From the NCBI GenBank assembly GCA_023014335.1, contig JAECYW010000032.1, forward strand, positions 124,001-188,000: a DNA stretch of 64,000 bases. Reading direction: 5' to 3'. Of the stretch, positions 46,293-57,280 are shown one piece after another (the first letter of the stretch is position 1; every line of letters begins with the position of its first letter). Below the pieces are notes generated by a model. That model searched no databases, was not told where the DNA came from, and saw only the letters and a list, made by a program, of their open reading frames with translations. Origin of the DNA: Galerina marginata (Eukaryota; Basidiomycota; Agaricomycetes; Agaricales; Galerinaceae). The position numbers and the translations under genes were made by a program.

Positions 46293-46297
46293 ATTAT

Positions 46298-46794
46298 GAG
46301 GCAGACACGTTGTGCAGGGAGCGTCGCTGGCGCAGTGATGGCGGCGCACAGCCACTGATGTAACAATCTAATCTTATCGCTACTTCATCTCACCGCCACC
46401 CTAGTTTCATAACAGATGGGCATTTATATGGACTGTATAGGATATCATAGTACTCAAGGAAATGAGTTTTACCCGTCTTCGGGTTCGATGCTGGGCTATA
46501 TGCAGTAATATACAGTTCAAGTCGGGGAGAATTTTCTAGCTCCGCTTATTTGTAGTTGGCCATCGCGTATCTTAACAAAATATCGTCTCCCACAAGAAAA
46601 CGGAATCCTCTCATTCAAACAAATTGTAACATTGTATGTATGATTTTCCCGCTAACTTGTGTTACTACCACGCAATATTGTACAGTTTCGAATAAATTCC
46701 GCCGATCCTATTTTTCCGGTTTATTTAATACGACGCAGAATCACAGACACTCAGAAACCAGTCGGCAATTTCAAAGGAACATACATCGTCGGCA
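46298..46794. other. Gap downstream of secreted-protein gene
   Basis: Before the retrotransposon inserted, this sequence was continuous with 34.3-34.46 kb. No coding signal is seen. Confidence 0.4.
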
Positions 46795-47714
46795 CTAGTC
46801 ATCGCTGCCGTTGGATCCTGGGTCAAAGCGCCACTGGCCGCAAAGATCGGTCTTGTATCCCCCCTATGAAGTGAAGTGGTCATGCACAAATATCACAGTT
46901 ATGTATAATTCAGGCGAACCTGCTTTCCATTCTCCCCGTTTGTGTTGCATCCATCAAGCGGTTCTCTAAGGAGTCGATTGCAGTTTCCGTCGACCGTGAA
47001 ACTACACCTAATTAGAGTAGTGACATGGTGTGCCCTCGTTAACACTTAAGTAGAACCGGTGGGCGTGGTGAATGACGTACCTGTTTATGGCCGTCCCGCT
47101 CACATAGATGGTAAAGGTACCATAGTCATAACGAGACTAATATTTCCATGAGCTTGAAAAAGTGAAAAAGATGAGACTGACAAAGTAGGTCCATCCACTT
47201 GGAACGAAGGTGCCAATGAGGCGATTACTAGGGAGGACATTGTTATAATCAGACTAGGTATACCATTGCTGAAAAGTGGTACTTACTTGCAGAAATCGTC
47301 AATTACAGATATGGACGGGGCACGATCGACCTGGAATAAACAGCCACATCCGCAGAATAAGCCAGCGTTCACGATGTGGAATAACACAACATACCGCGGT
47401 TCCTGAGTTGTAACAGGTGATCACTTCCGCACCGTAATCTGGTACAGGCTTTGCATGAGCCGTGGTATTACCGGCTAGTCCATGCAGTCAGTGCTCCATA
47501 TTTCCATCGCTTTATTCCTAATTAACTGACTTTTTATCAATCCAGATTCGACGCTAAGCCACTGTAAAAATCGAAAATTTGTTCAGGAAACACGCGTGGT
47601 CCATTCTCAACGGCGTTGACGTACCTTTCCAGGGGCTGTCGGTGTGGTCGATATAGTCCCTGCAAAACCAGAGGTAGCTATCGCAAGGAGAGTCGCCGTA
47701 GTAAAGGACTTCAT
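46795..47714 (-). CDS. Small cysteine-rich secreted protein
   Basis: An ATG at 47714 opens a signal peptide (MKSFTTATLLAIATSGFAGT) followed by ISTTPTAPGK and an intron. Later exons read GNTTAHAKPVPDYGAEVITC with YNSGTA, DRAPSISVIDDFCNNRLIGT with FVPSGWTYFV, YGTFTIYVSGTAINRCSFTV, then DGNCNRLLREPLDGCNTNGE and, after a last intron, GGYKTDLCGQWRFDPGSNGS, ending at 46795. The block C.rll..PlDGCNTNGENGKQGG followed by CGxWRxDPGSNG is a conserved C-terminal signature of a family of fungal secreted proteins, sometimes found attached to chitinase-like domains. The first intron is long or double and its junction is unsettled. The protein is about 180 residues, extracellular, of unknown function. Confidence 0.65.
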
Positions 47715-48352
47715 TATTCTTGAAATGTTCAGCTATGTAGTCTTCAAGAGGAGGTTGAAGCACATAGGGAAGCTACATTGTAGCGAATGTATCGGTCCAT
47801 TGAACGTTTACAATGTGCCGACTGTATCGAGGTCAATGAATTCAATGAACGGTCACCTACCACATAAACGGCTTCGGCACAACCAGACGGGCCCGTTCGG
47901 CCTCAAAACTGGGGCCGCTCGGCGTCATGAGTACCCCGGCATTGTAAATAGACAGTGAAAGGGGGGCCACATGTCCGTCGGCCTAGGCTGTACGGTATAT
48001 AATAATGGCTACGGTGTATTTTAGAAGAATTCCGAGCAAAGAAAACGGGGGTCTGGACGTACCAAGCCATATCAAATATTCATTCGGCATTGGCGATTCG
48101 CTTTGCGAGGCTCTTAAAGCCCCTGGATGCGAGACTATAAAGTGCAGAACTAATAGGTAGGGTATATTTTATTAGAGAGTCAAGACAATGGAGGTTTGTG
48201 GCACAAATCAGTATCAAATACTCTAACGGCGTCGGCGATTGGTGGTTGCGAGGCTTCTAATGCGCCGGGATGCGAGACCTTCAGGTGCAAGACTCATAAA
48301 ACAAGTAAAAGGCGTGATATATTAAATGCAAAATTGTAACCGACGACGAGAA
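47715..48352. other. Gap with a tandem duplication of about 142 bp
   Basis: It holds two diverged tandem units (48,073-48,171 and 48,215-48,325) and the upstream region of the secreted-protein gene. No coding features are seen. Confidence 0.45.
48073..48325. repeat. Two diverged tandem units, period about 142 bp
   Basis: Both units start CAAATA.TC, contain CGGC.TTGGCGATT or CGGCGTCGGCGATT, TTGCGAGGCT, GGATGCGAGAC and end near GGTATATTTTA or CGTGATATATTA. They lie just downstream of the stop codon at 48353 and may mark the end of the KDZ cassette. Confidence 0.5.
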
Positions 48353-50943
48353 CTACGGATCGATATCCATATCACTGCCGATATCGTCACTTTCCTCCGC
48401 CGGTGCCGACACCCCGGATTCATCTACATATGGAAAGCTGTCGCCGGTATAGATGCGGCGGGGGGGGTTACTGGTAATGTTGACTTCATGAGGGGCATTC
48501 GAGGGCATAGCGGGGGTACGAGGGGAAGGCCAAAGGATGTCGGCACCAGGTAAATGATGAGCGTTAGAATTGCGGGGTGCGGGGGGTAGAGGGGGCGAAG
48601 CAACAAGAAAACGATGGGTTTGACGATTTGGGGACGGTGGCGAAGGCAGAGGAAAAGGGAGGGCCAGGTTATCAGATGCATTGGCATTGGCATTGGCATT
48701 GGCGCGATTGTCAGAGTCGCTTTCCTCACCTATGTCTGCAACTGTCGCATACCTGAACCGTGCTGTTGGGAGGTCCAATGGAGTAGCCATTGAGGAGCAC
48801 CCATTATTTTCCTCTTCACTCAATTCAGCAAATGCATCATTTGCGCTGAGCCGCTTGACAGGCTGTGCAACCGGACTGGTATCGGAATCATCGGTTGAAT
48901 CCTCGGCAATGTCTGCAGCGGTGAGCCTTGGTACAGGCCGAGAGGTGGAGGCCTTGCCAACATCTTCATTGATGGAAACTGGCAGAGCATTTGCTCTCAA
49001 CACAGACCCCTCACGAGGCTGAGGCAGAATGGCAACAGAACGCCGGGGAGGGAGGTCAGTAGTACCCTCATCATCGGAACTGACTAGCAAATTGACAGTG
49101 AAGTGCCGAATGCCTTGCCTGTTGGAGGGGGCATTTTTGCGAGTCCCGGCGTTGGGGGCAACGGCAGGTGTGACTGGTACCCTGGGGTTTGATTCCTCAT
49201 CGCTGGTATCCTCAAGAAGATCAACAGTAAATTTCTTGACACCTGGTAGGCCGAGGGACGACTTGGATGCGTTCATGCGAGCGACGGCAATGGCAACGGC
49301 GGTATCCTCATCATCAGAATCGGGAACGTCGGAAATCATAAAACGTTTGGTGTTCTGGGGGGCTGGTATCATATTAACTCGTTTCAGGATGTTGCCGACG
49401 CCAACGGCAACGGGGCCAACGGGACCTTGAGTGACGCCGACATCGGCAACCGTAGCCACATCTGGGGAATCGCTCTGTTTGTCTGTATGCATGACAGCAT
49501 TAATGATGTAGGTTTTTGAAATAAGTAACGGTGTTGCACCTTTAGCATCTCCAATCAAGGATGGTCGTGGCAGATGGGAAATCATGACGCCGACGCCGAC
49601 GCCGACGGCAGGCACAGCCTGATGGGCTGTATCACTTTCTTCGTCTGTCAAATCACCCAAAGCGCTGATGGTATAACCCTGTAACTTGGGTGGACGAGTT
49701 AGTCTTCCTGCCTCATCAGAAACGGCAACTGAGGGGATCGATTGAATATCAGACCCCAATTTCGAATGTAAGCCGACCGTTTCTCCCGTTGGCATGGCCA
49801 CAACATCATCGGCGTCGTATGCATCTGATGGCCCGGGGGGCAATTCGGTCAGATAACCAGAATGGGGCAGAACCAGATTGGTTTGGCCCCGACAGAGCGA
49901 TCGGACTTCAGTGTCGGAGAGGTCTTCTCCCCATACCCACTTGTACGACCCAGTTGGGAGGCCTTGCATTCAAAGAAGTTCCCTCTTTGCCTGATCGGCA
50001 ATACCCTGTGATTGAGCTTGGATAGACGTAGCGGGAGTTGGAGCCTCACTTGGGAAAGTTGGCAATGGGGTGGGCATTGTTGGGGCTGGTCCGGCGTCGG
50101 CGACAATTGCATCGGCGTCGGCTGGTTCGGCGATATCAGCCTTCTGCAATTCCTTCAGAATAACTGCCTCATGCAGTGCAAATAGCCCAGATGTACGTTT
50201 TACGCCAATTTGAACCCTATTTTCGGCGTCCCTCTCCGCAGCAGCACTATATTCTAGGATCGAATGCAGCTCGGTGACGGCGACGCGCGCCAACTCTTGA
50301 GACTCGGCGCACATCTCGCAAGGTTGTTGTGGTTGTTCCTGATGGAGAGGAGCCGGCATAGTTGGGGCAATGCGTTCACTATCTGGTGCCCACGGCTGTT
50401 GTGCTTGATGGACCGCAATAGCATCTTGTACAGAGTGCATCTCCAGGTAGTTAGGGGGATTGGGTTCGGCTTCGGCATTCCACCAGTCACAGTCGTAATT
50501 CTTGACAAGAGCACAAGGGGATAAAGCTTCCAAGCCATTGTCCAGAATGGCGAGGAAGCTACTGTGGAATGCCAGGGGGACGGCGTTGAAGTCTTGTAGC
50601 ACCAGGCTGTCGGCCAAAGACCTGATAATGATCGGCACATCCAAGGCTTGGCCGACGGCCAAGGCAAAGCCAATGGTCATCAAGACAAAGTTCTTTTTAT
50701 CTCGTTAGTCGGAGTAAATTACAAATGAAATGAATTACCAACCAATTCCAGCTGCAAAAAAGCTTGCATCCACCAAGGTTGCGTAATGGTTGTTTGGGTC
50801 ATCTTGATTAGAGCCGCCCTGAAGCGCGATTCAAAGTACCATACCATGACCTGGACATTATAATGCATAGCGCGACTAGCTCCATGTTGAAGAGACAGGA
50901 AACCAAATGCTTTCACCTCTCGAGGGTGGGGGTATTCTGCCAT
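48353..50943 (-). CDS. KDZ-linked protein with about seven acidic SIM-like repeats; contains an in-frame stop
   Basis: The start at 50943 (MAEYPHPREVKAFGFLSLQH) follows the transposase gene by only about 78 bp on the same strand. One intron near 50,705-50,750 joins ...WWMQAFLQLELV to DKKNFVLMTIGFALAVGQAL. The first 330 residues look globular and end with an Ala/Pro/Asp-rich stretch and ADQAKRELL. A TGA at 49970-49972 then interrupts the same frame, directly followed by MQGLPTGSYKWVWGEDLSD. The second part (538 residues) is disordered and carries recurring units of the form [KR]-[FYL]-T-[VI]-x-[DN]-[LIV]-x-D-[ST]-[DE]-[DE], e.g. KKFTVDLLEDTSDEE, IRHFTVNLLVSSDDE and KRFMISDVPDSDDED. The tail ends DDIGSDMDIDP. 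The TGA may be a nonsense mutation, or there may be two genes. The function is unknown. Confidence 0.6.
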
Positions 50944-51020
50944 GGTTCAAATCAGAGATCAGATTAGAGATAATCGGCCGCAGCCTCGGAGTGCGATATT
51001 GTGATATTAAGATTATATAA

Positions 51021-54000
51021 TTACATCGGCGAAATATATTGGGGGCACGTGTGTTTAAAGGCACGCTCGGCGACAATTGCATGTCTATGCCACATCATAC
51101 TTTGGCGAGTAGCATAGGCTTTCGCACCTTCGGGGATTGTTTGCATACATGCAGCATCCCACCATAGCTGCCTTTTGTTCAAAAAATAATGTACTGTCCA
51201 TTGCATCTCATAAGTGACCAATATCACTTCTTCCTGCCAACGATGTTTTTGGGCTCTTGCACGGAGCCAATGAATGCGTTTAACTGATATATGATGAATA
51301 AATTAGCTTGTTCAACGTTAGATTCATTAGCTTACATTCCGTCAGTGTTAAAGGATCGGCATCGGCATCGGCATTGGTTGCGGCCTCGGCGTTTGCATCT
51401 ATATTCAACAAAAACCAGCGGGAACTTTGCCATATCCAGGGAAGTGTAAGTGATGTTGAACCCGGTGCATTGGGTCGAAGAACTGCTGTACTTGCACGCA
51501 GGTCGTCCCTGGAAAGTGGCCGAAAATTGCTCAGAAAAACGGCGTCGCAATCCAGTGCGACGAGACGGCTTCGGCAAATGGAATAAATTCGGGCATGCAG
51601 GACAAGTTTGTGTTTCATGGATTTAACTCTTTTTTGCGCAGCTGTACGGACACTCTTGCGGACGGCGTTGCGAATGACATGGGAATATTGGAAGGAGAGG
51701 TCGGCGATGAAATCCCGAAGCCGATGAACTTGAATGATTGCTTGTTGTTTACGGTATCGAATCTCGACCTCTGCGGCATTGCCGACAGTGAAACCTGTGG
51801 AGGGTAGGTGTATCTTTTGTCGCTCCACTCGAGGAACCTCCTCTACGGCAGGGCCACGGCGTCGGCGTCGGCGTGAGGGCCCATCTGACGGCGTCGGCTC
51901 CGGCGCTGATTGAAGTGACGGCAGGTCTTCAGTTTCACGAGTGTCGTCGAATTCAGCTTCATCGGGAACAGGAATAGGCGTGACAGCCATGGCTTCATTA
52001 CCAGCGCCTGCATTTTCACGGAGATGTTGCAGTTTGAGGAGCATTGGAACAAGTGCCTGTCGCAGCTGTTCAATTGTTTGCCGGTCATCTTCATGAGGAT
52101 GCGCGCCAAGACGTCGGACTTTATCCTGTAGGTCAATTCTATGCAATTTTAGTAAGAAATAGCATGGTTAAACATATAACGGACTGTTTTTCCTCAATCA
52201 ACAGGCCAAATTCAATCCACTTCTCGATCGCCGTCAGTTCTGCGAACGAAGCCGACGCCGAAGGGACGGGGAGGTCCATTGCCATGCGGTCAGGCAAGTT
52301 GGCTGCATAAATGTCCATTGCCGTGATGTCTGTTTGCCGCAGGCTCTCTGCCCGTACCACCTGAAGTTCCCAAGCATCGAGCAAACTGCGATCAACGTTG
52401 GTGGCAATGTCGGCGTAGTATTGGTCGGCCTGATTTGACATTGCCGAGCCATCAAGGTATTTGGTACAAAGGTATTCAGTCATTCCCAGCATTTTCTTGT
52501 GATTTGAATCAGTTGTGTGATCGTCCAGAATTTCTGCCCAATGAGGAATTGTGGCCGTCGATGCTATCGGCCCGACGCTATTCAGCCCCGACCAATTTGA
52601 CTCCAAAATTTGACCTCCAACTATGCCAGACCCAGGGATAAATGTAGTGTTGTAACGAAAGAAACAATCATCCTTGTGAGCATGGACATGGAAAAGATCA
52701 ATAGCGTGTTCAATGGTAAGTCCTTCAGGAAGCCGATCGCCGATGCGTTCCAAAAGGTGGACAATGTACTGACACACAATGTCATAAATGAAGAGGAGGC
52801 CCTGCGCAGGATCAATTTTGAGGATTTTTAGGACCTGGAGGAAAGCAAAATCAACATATTTTTGTTGCTCCCCTTTAAACATGTTGACGAGGGCATTCGG
52901 CACGTAGCAGCCGTGCCGAGCACAAACAATGGCAATAACGCCGGTAAGATCACAGGCATGGGACGCTAGTAGTGCGTTTGTAATTGCCCGAAATGTGTTT
53001 TCACAAGGAGCTTTCTGGGCAAGCACAATGTACAGTCAGCTTTGTTGCCGATCGATTATCACCGGCATCGGCATCGGCATTGGCAACCACCAATGAAAGG
53101 AGTAACTTACCGTATATCTTTCAATAGCTGTAGCAACAAAATCAATATAATCTTGTTGATTCGGCATTATCCCACCACCATCATATAGCCAGATATCATT
53201 GTTTGTTTTCTGCCTAAAATGTGTTTGTTTGAAATTGCCGTCGGCAACAGTCTGAAGACGAAACACAAAGCTATCAAAAATTAACTGCGTCATTCCACCA
53301 TAAGCTAATGGAATGTTACCGGTTGGGATCCAATTTCCAATTTGCAGGCAAATTCTCGCCGGGTTGTGGGCAAGTCGGACAAAAATTTGCTAGTGATCCC
53401 GGGGGTGGATTACAGGGGTCCTCCGTTTTGTGTCCGTAACCCGCCCATTTAAGCTTTTTCATCCAGCGCCACAAACGCGACATGCGCCGAAATTCATGAT
53501 AAAGATTGACCACTTCGCCGTTGCCGATCGGCAATGTGAGTTGGCGTAGAAGGTGATAAAACTGGTACGCCGAAGCTTTTAATTCTAGGTTGGATAGTCG
53601 GAAGTAGTCCATCAATTCAGTCGTAAAGATGGTGCGAATTCTTGTAAAGCTTGCAGGCAGCAACCCGCAGGCAATCAGGTCCAGAGGAACACTGTCGGCG
53701 CCATGACAGTTGCACGTTGCGATTGTGAGGTGATGGATGCCGTTTGTGTGGAGGATCCGCACATAAGTATTATTCAGTCCGTCCGTGTGTGGCCGCTTGG
53801 GAATGGAGGTCTCTTCAAACATGTTGGCCGAATCATCTTCCATGTCCATAAGATGAAGGTCATGAGTTTCGACAGTTGGTTCATCGAACCCTCCGCCTAA
53901 GTAGTCCGACAGTCCTTCCACATCGGCCTCGGCGCCGACGGCCTCGGCGCCGACGGCCTCGGCATTGTCTTCACCATCATAGTAGCCATTGGCCTCGGCG

Positions 54001-54904
54001 TGGCTATCTTCGTTCTGGTGATACATGTCAAGCCAATGAAAGAACTCGGTGTCCGAGACGCGATCCTGTTCCCATTGATCATCAGGGCCATTACCCCACT
54101 GGGTGTCGTTCGGCGCCCCGTCGGCTTCAGGAGGAGTATCCATGTTCGTTGTCGGCGCATTACTAACTGACGCCTTCCCTTTGGATCGTGCGGTTCCCTG
54201 TAGCTTTTGTTGCTCTTCCTGATCTTTCAATTTCTGGAGCCGTTCAAGATGTGCTGCTTGGAATTTTAGGCTTTCACAAACACTGTCGCCGACATGGTGC
54301 CAAATAAGCATATATGTTCCCACTTCCCACAACGCCGCTCGGCGCCAGTGAGTGCCCGTCCAATATTCAATTCGATGTAGGGGGTTTTCCTGGTGGATTA
54401 TTCGCATGCAATGCCGACATTTTGGCAAGCCCAGAGAACAGTCAATGCATCGCCAGACAGCCCAATGCCTTTCCGAACAATGTGTACACTTTCTCATATT
54501 GTCAGGGAGCGTTTCCCGACTTAGGCTCGCCTGAAGAATGTCACCTATGCGGTCCACAAATTGCTTGACATAGTCCCGTTGTCTCTGATGTGGACGAGGA
54601 TTAATGTTGGTTTTTCTACTTGAAATTAGCTAACCTTTGTACGCCGAAATGTTGCCGGCGGTTCGTCAACGGGTGGAGGCTCGGCATCCACACTGAAGTC
54701 AATGAAGTCTTCCTGGTTCGAGACATTTGGCAACGAACTTTTTTCTTCGGGAAGAGGCTCCAGGGGAACGAGGATTGAGACGGTTTTGTATTGCCCAGAC
54801 AGTGTTAGAACAGATATCTTCTTGTGGGTCACCACATCGGCCGCTTGAAGGTCTTCGTCTACCTTTTTCCTTCGTCTCTTAGCGGTTGCAACGATGGCGG
54901 GCAT
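51021..54904 (-). CDS. KDZ-family transposase (Kyakuja-Dileera-Zisupton) with CxC cysteine cluster
   Basis: Exon 1 (MPAIVATAKRRRKKVDEDLQ) is joined by a short intron to DYVKQFVDRIGDILQASLSR. A zinc-like cluster follows, CTHCSERHWAVWRCIDC ... CRHCMRIIH, with RIEYWTGTHWRRAALWEVGT, the CxC2-like cluster known from KDZ transposases. An acidic linker with EAVGAEAVGAEADVEG leads to the core: ATCNCHGADSVPLDLIACGL and FTTELMDYFRLSNLELKASA, then after introns the first catalytic Asp in VADGNFKQTHFRQK, the second in LLFIYDIVCQY and the Glu in GGQILESNWSGLN. Further conserved blocks are VIAIVCARHGCYVPNALVNM, FHVHAHKDDCFFRYNTTF and FGLLIEEKQ. A C-terminal region includes QYSHVIRNAVRKS, VILVTYEMQWTVHYFLNKRQ and AYATRQSMMWHRH. 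The gene is about 1,090 codons with all DDE residues present and no internal stop that splicing does not remove. Confidence 0.85.
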
Positions 54905-55080
54905 ATTGGATGTCAGCAAGAATAGACAGTCACATCCTTGAATTGACGGAATGATACAGTTACAACATGAGGATTAAGTGAGGCAAGACAGACACGAGGT
55001 TTAAATGAGGCAGCCCGAAATGCACCTGCGCCAGTAAATCACTAACCGTCCTCCCCCCGTCAAATCTCAGTCTCTCTCAC

Positions 55081-57156
55081 ATGGATAACGTTCTTGACCC
55101 ACCAGTCGTCCGCCCACGGAAAGTAAGAAAGGATTGTACGTACTCGGCGCAGGAAATGCAGCAGATTCTACCCTTCAAAGAGAGTTACATCAATGCCGCA
55201 ACCTCGAGCGAACGAGTCTTTATTCTCAAACACCAAATTTTGGCGGAAATGTTTAACTACTGGGAGACAATTGGGACAACACCTCTTACAGAAGAAGACA
55301 GCAAAGCATGGTCGAAGGTGGCCATTGTACTGTCATTCCTATTTATCGTTAATGCCGAGCTTTTGCAGGAGCTTTCGGACTGGTGCTCAAACAACTGGCG
55401 AACGGCGCACCCTGTAGCCCGTAAGACAAATTTCTTTCGCCCTCGAAGAAGCGAAATTGTCTGGCGTACCAAGTCCAAAGAAGTATGGAAAGAAATTGCT
55501 CGTTTATTGGAAGTCAAAACGGCGACATCGGCAACGCTGGGATGGTTTGAAGTCTGGACAAAGGCAATCAAGATGGTCTACAGTGGCATGAGCGACGCCG
55601 AGAAACGGGAAGTTGAGGAAGAAAGAGATAAGATTGCCAACGCAGGATACGAGCCCAAGATTCAAAAAAGGTGAGTCTTTACTGCCTGACGCCGAAGCCG
55701 ACGCATAAATGTCGCCGCTTAGTATGGCAGAGAAGTATGCAACCAAAAGAATACATCAAACAATGGAGGAGCAATTCAAGGAAATGGGAATGAAGTCTTT
55801 TGTTACACCCGACTCGATGGAAAGCTGGATGTTGACACGTACGTTGCCGACGCCGACGCCGACGCCGAGCTCCCATTTCTAATTGTTGCCACTTTCGACA
55901 GATATGATAGAATGGCCGAGCTCATGGGTGTTCCAGGCACTACGTTTGAGGACGCATTTCCTGCTGTCGTTTCTCAGCTAAAGAATTGTGTCACCAAATA
56001 TGTTCAAGGCTTGGAGACGAGGGCGGGTCTAAGAGTAGGGCCGGCCGGCACCGGCATTGAGAGTGGTCAAGTCACTGTAATGCTCGAAGTAACAGATACA
56101 GGATTTCCAATCCTTCCAGAAGTATTCCCTAAGACCTGGAGAAAGGCACATTGGGAGATGCTGTTCCTTGCATTCATGGGTCAACATTACAGTAGGTGAC
56201 CTGTTTCGTCAGTTATGGTTACTGGCGCCGATACAGACAATTTAGAATTGGCCATGAAGGGAGGAACCAAGCACATTCCATATCTACAACTTACCGGCAA
56301 AGAGTCAGAGATTATTGAGGGCAAGTATCTCATTGCTAATATCAAGATGCAGCATCCCCGTAATACTCATATGGCCAACCTCGAATTATTGTTTGATCAT
56401 CTGCAGAAACGGCAACGCATTTACGGCGCAGAAGATACCTTTAGATTCAAGCTTGTTTGGGATCGCAAGGCATCGTCATTGGTGCCGGCCCAATACCCTC
56501 AACCTGGTCATGATGCTGCAATGGGGAGCGGAAATACAGGGGCTGAGGCCGACGCCGACGCCGACGCTGACATAACAGTTGATGCCGATTCGGGGAAAAA
56601 GAAACGGAAACGCCGGAAGGCGTCTACCAGAAAGGGAAAACAGGCTGCCAAGGAACAGGCATCTCGAAGCCCAGTGACTGCAGCACGAGGCATCGAGGAA
56701 GAGTTGGTAATTGTGGATCAAACAGTTGCCGACAAAATCTTTGCAAATGGAACGCCGATGCCGGTGCCGGTCAACGGTCCTGCCGATGGACCTCCCCAGT
56801 ATTCCATTACTGCTGAGCTATACAACAAATATTTAGCAAATAACGTGGGTGAATTAATGACTCAATCAAGCAACTCAACCTCCGTCCAACCAATCATTGA
56901 CCCTGCCCTGCTTGCCGAATCGGCACCGGCGAAAAAAGCAAGGCCTCAACCTCGCCGATTACGTGTGCCACGGGCAAGCAATCTGGACATTTTACCAACT
57001 CCCAGGCCAACTCCTACTCCTGTCCCTGATGACCTTGGAAATCTAAACACAGCTGGGGTACGTCGTAGTCAACGTACAGCTGTCAATCTTCAGAATGCCG
57101 AGGCCGGACCTTCGAATACCACTAAAGGAACGAGAGGCGGCAAGAAACTTAGATGA
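55081..57156 (+). CDS. KDZ-cassette protein, unknown, with basic C-terminal tail
   Basis: It is transcribed divergently from the transposase, 176 bp away. Exon 1 (55081-55670) encodes VRKDCTYSAQEMQQILPFKE, IFNYW-like EMFNYWETIGTTP, and an end YSGMSDAEKREVEEERDKIA; exon 2 begins MAEKYATKRIHQTMEEQFKE. Exon 3 (from about 55,902) has RMAELMGVPGTTFEDAFPAV and GFPILPEVFPKTW. A 45-nt intron (56192-56236) leads to NLELAMKGGTKHIPYLQLTG and HMANLELLFDHLQKRQR. A low-complexity EADADADADITVDAD and a basic KKKRKRRKASTRKGK tract follow, then a Pro/Thr-rich tail with GVRRSQR and GGKKLR at the stop. The intron between exons 2 and 3 needs a donor at 55831 to keep frame; its strongest-looking donor at 55839 would shift it. 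The first 500 residues look globular and conserved in style, but I recognise no domain; nuclear location is inferred from the basic tract. Confidence 0.7.
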
Positions 57157-57160
57157 GATA

Positions 57161-57208
57161 TGGACTATTTACACGAAATGAGATATGTACAGCGGTGTAA
57201 ATAGTCCA
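57161..57208. terminator. Inverted repeat between convergent stop codons
   Basis: TGGACTATTTACAC (57161-57174) and its perfect complement GTGTAAATAGTCCA (57195-57208) form a 14-bp stem with a 20-nt loop. It lies 4 bp after the plus-strand stop (57156) and 72 bp after the minus-strand stop (57281), so it could act in 3'-end formation for both genes. Confidence 0.45.
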
Positions 57209-57280
57209 TGCAAGTATGATACGTATTTTGAAAAAAAAAGCCGACCCCCCTCGGCATCGGCGCTTCCCCAATCCACCAAT

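Noticed and set aside
46440..46510. GGGTTCGATGC resembling a tRNA B-box
   Set aside because: No matching A-box, acceptor stem or T-loop pairing around it.
50943..51000. Fusion of the KDZ transposase with the next gene through an intron
   Set aside because: A GTAATT donor and CAG acceptor exist, but joining them shifts the frame; a separate ATG at 50943 fits better.
56192..56212. A 21-nt intron in the KDZ-cassette gene
   Set aside because: The first in-frame acceptor would give this extreme length, but the next acceptor at 56236 is also in frame and gives a normal 45-nt intron.
55081..57156. TET/JBP oxygenase as cargo of the KDZ element
   Set aside because: No HxD...H...R signature of 2-oxoglutarate oxygenases was found in this or the other cassette genes.
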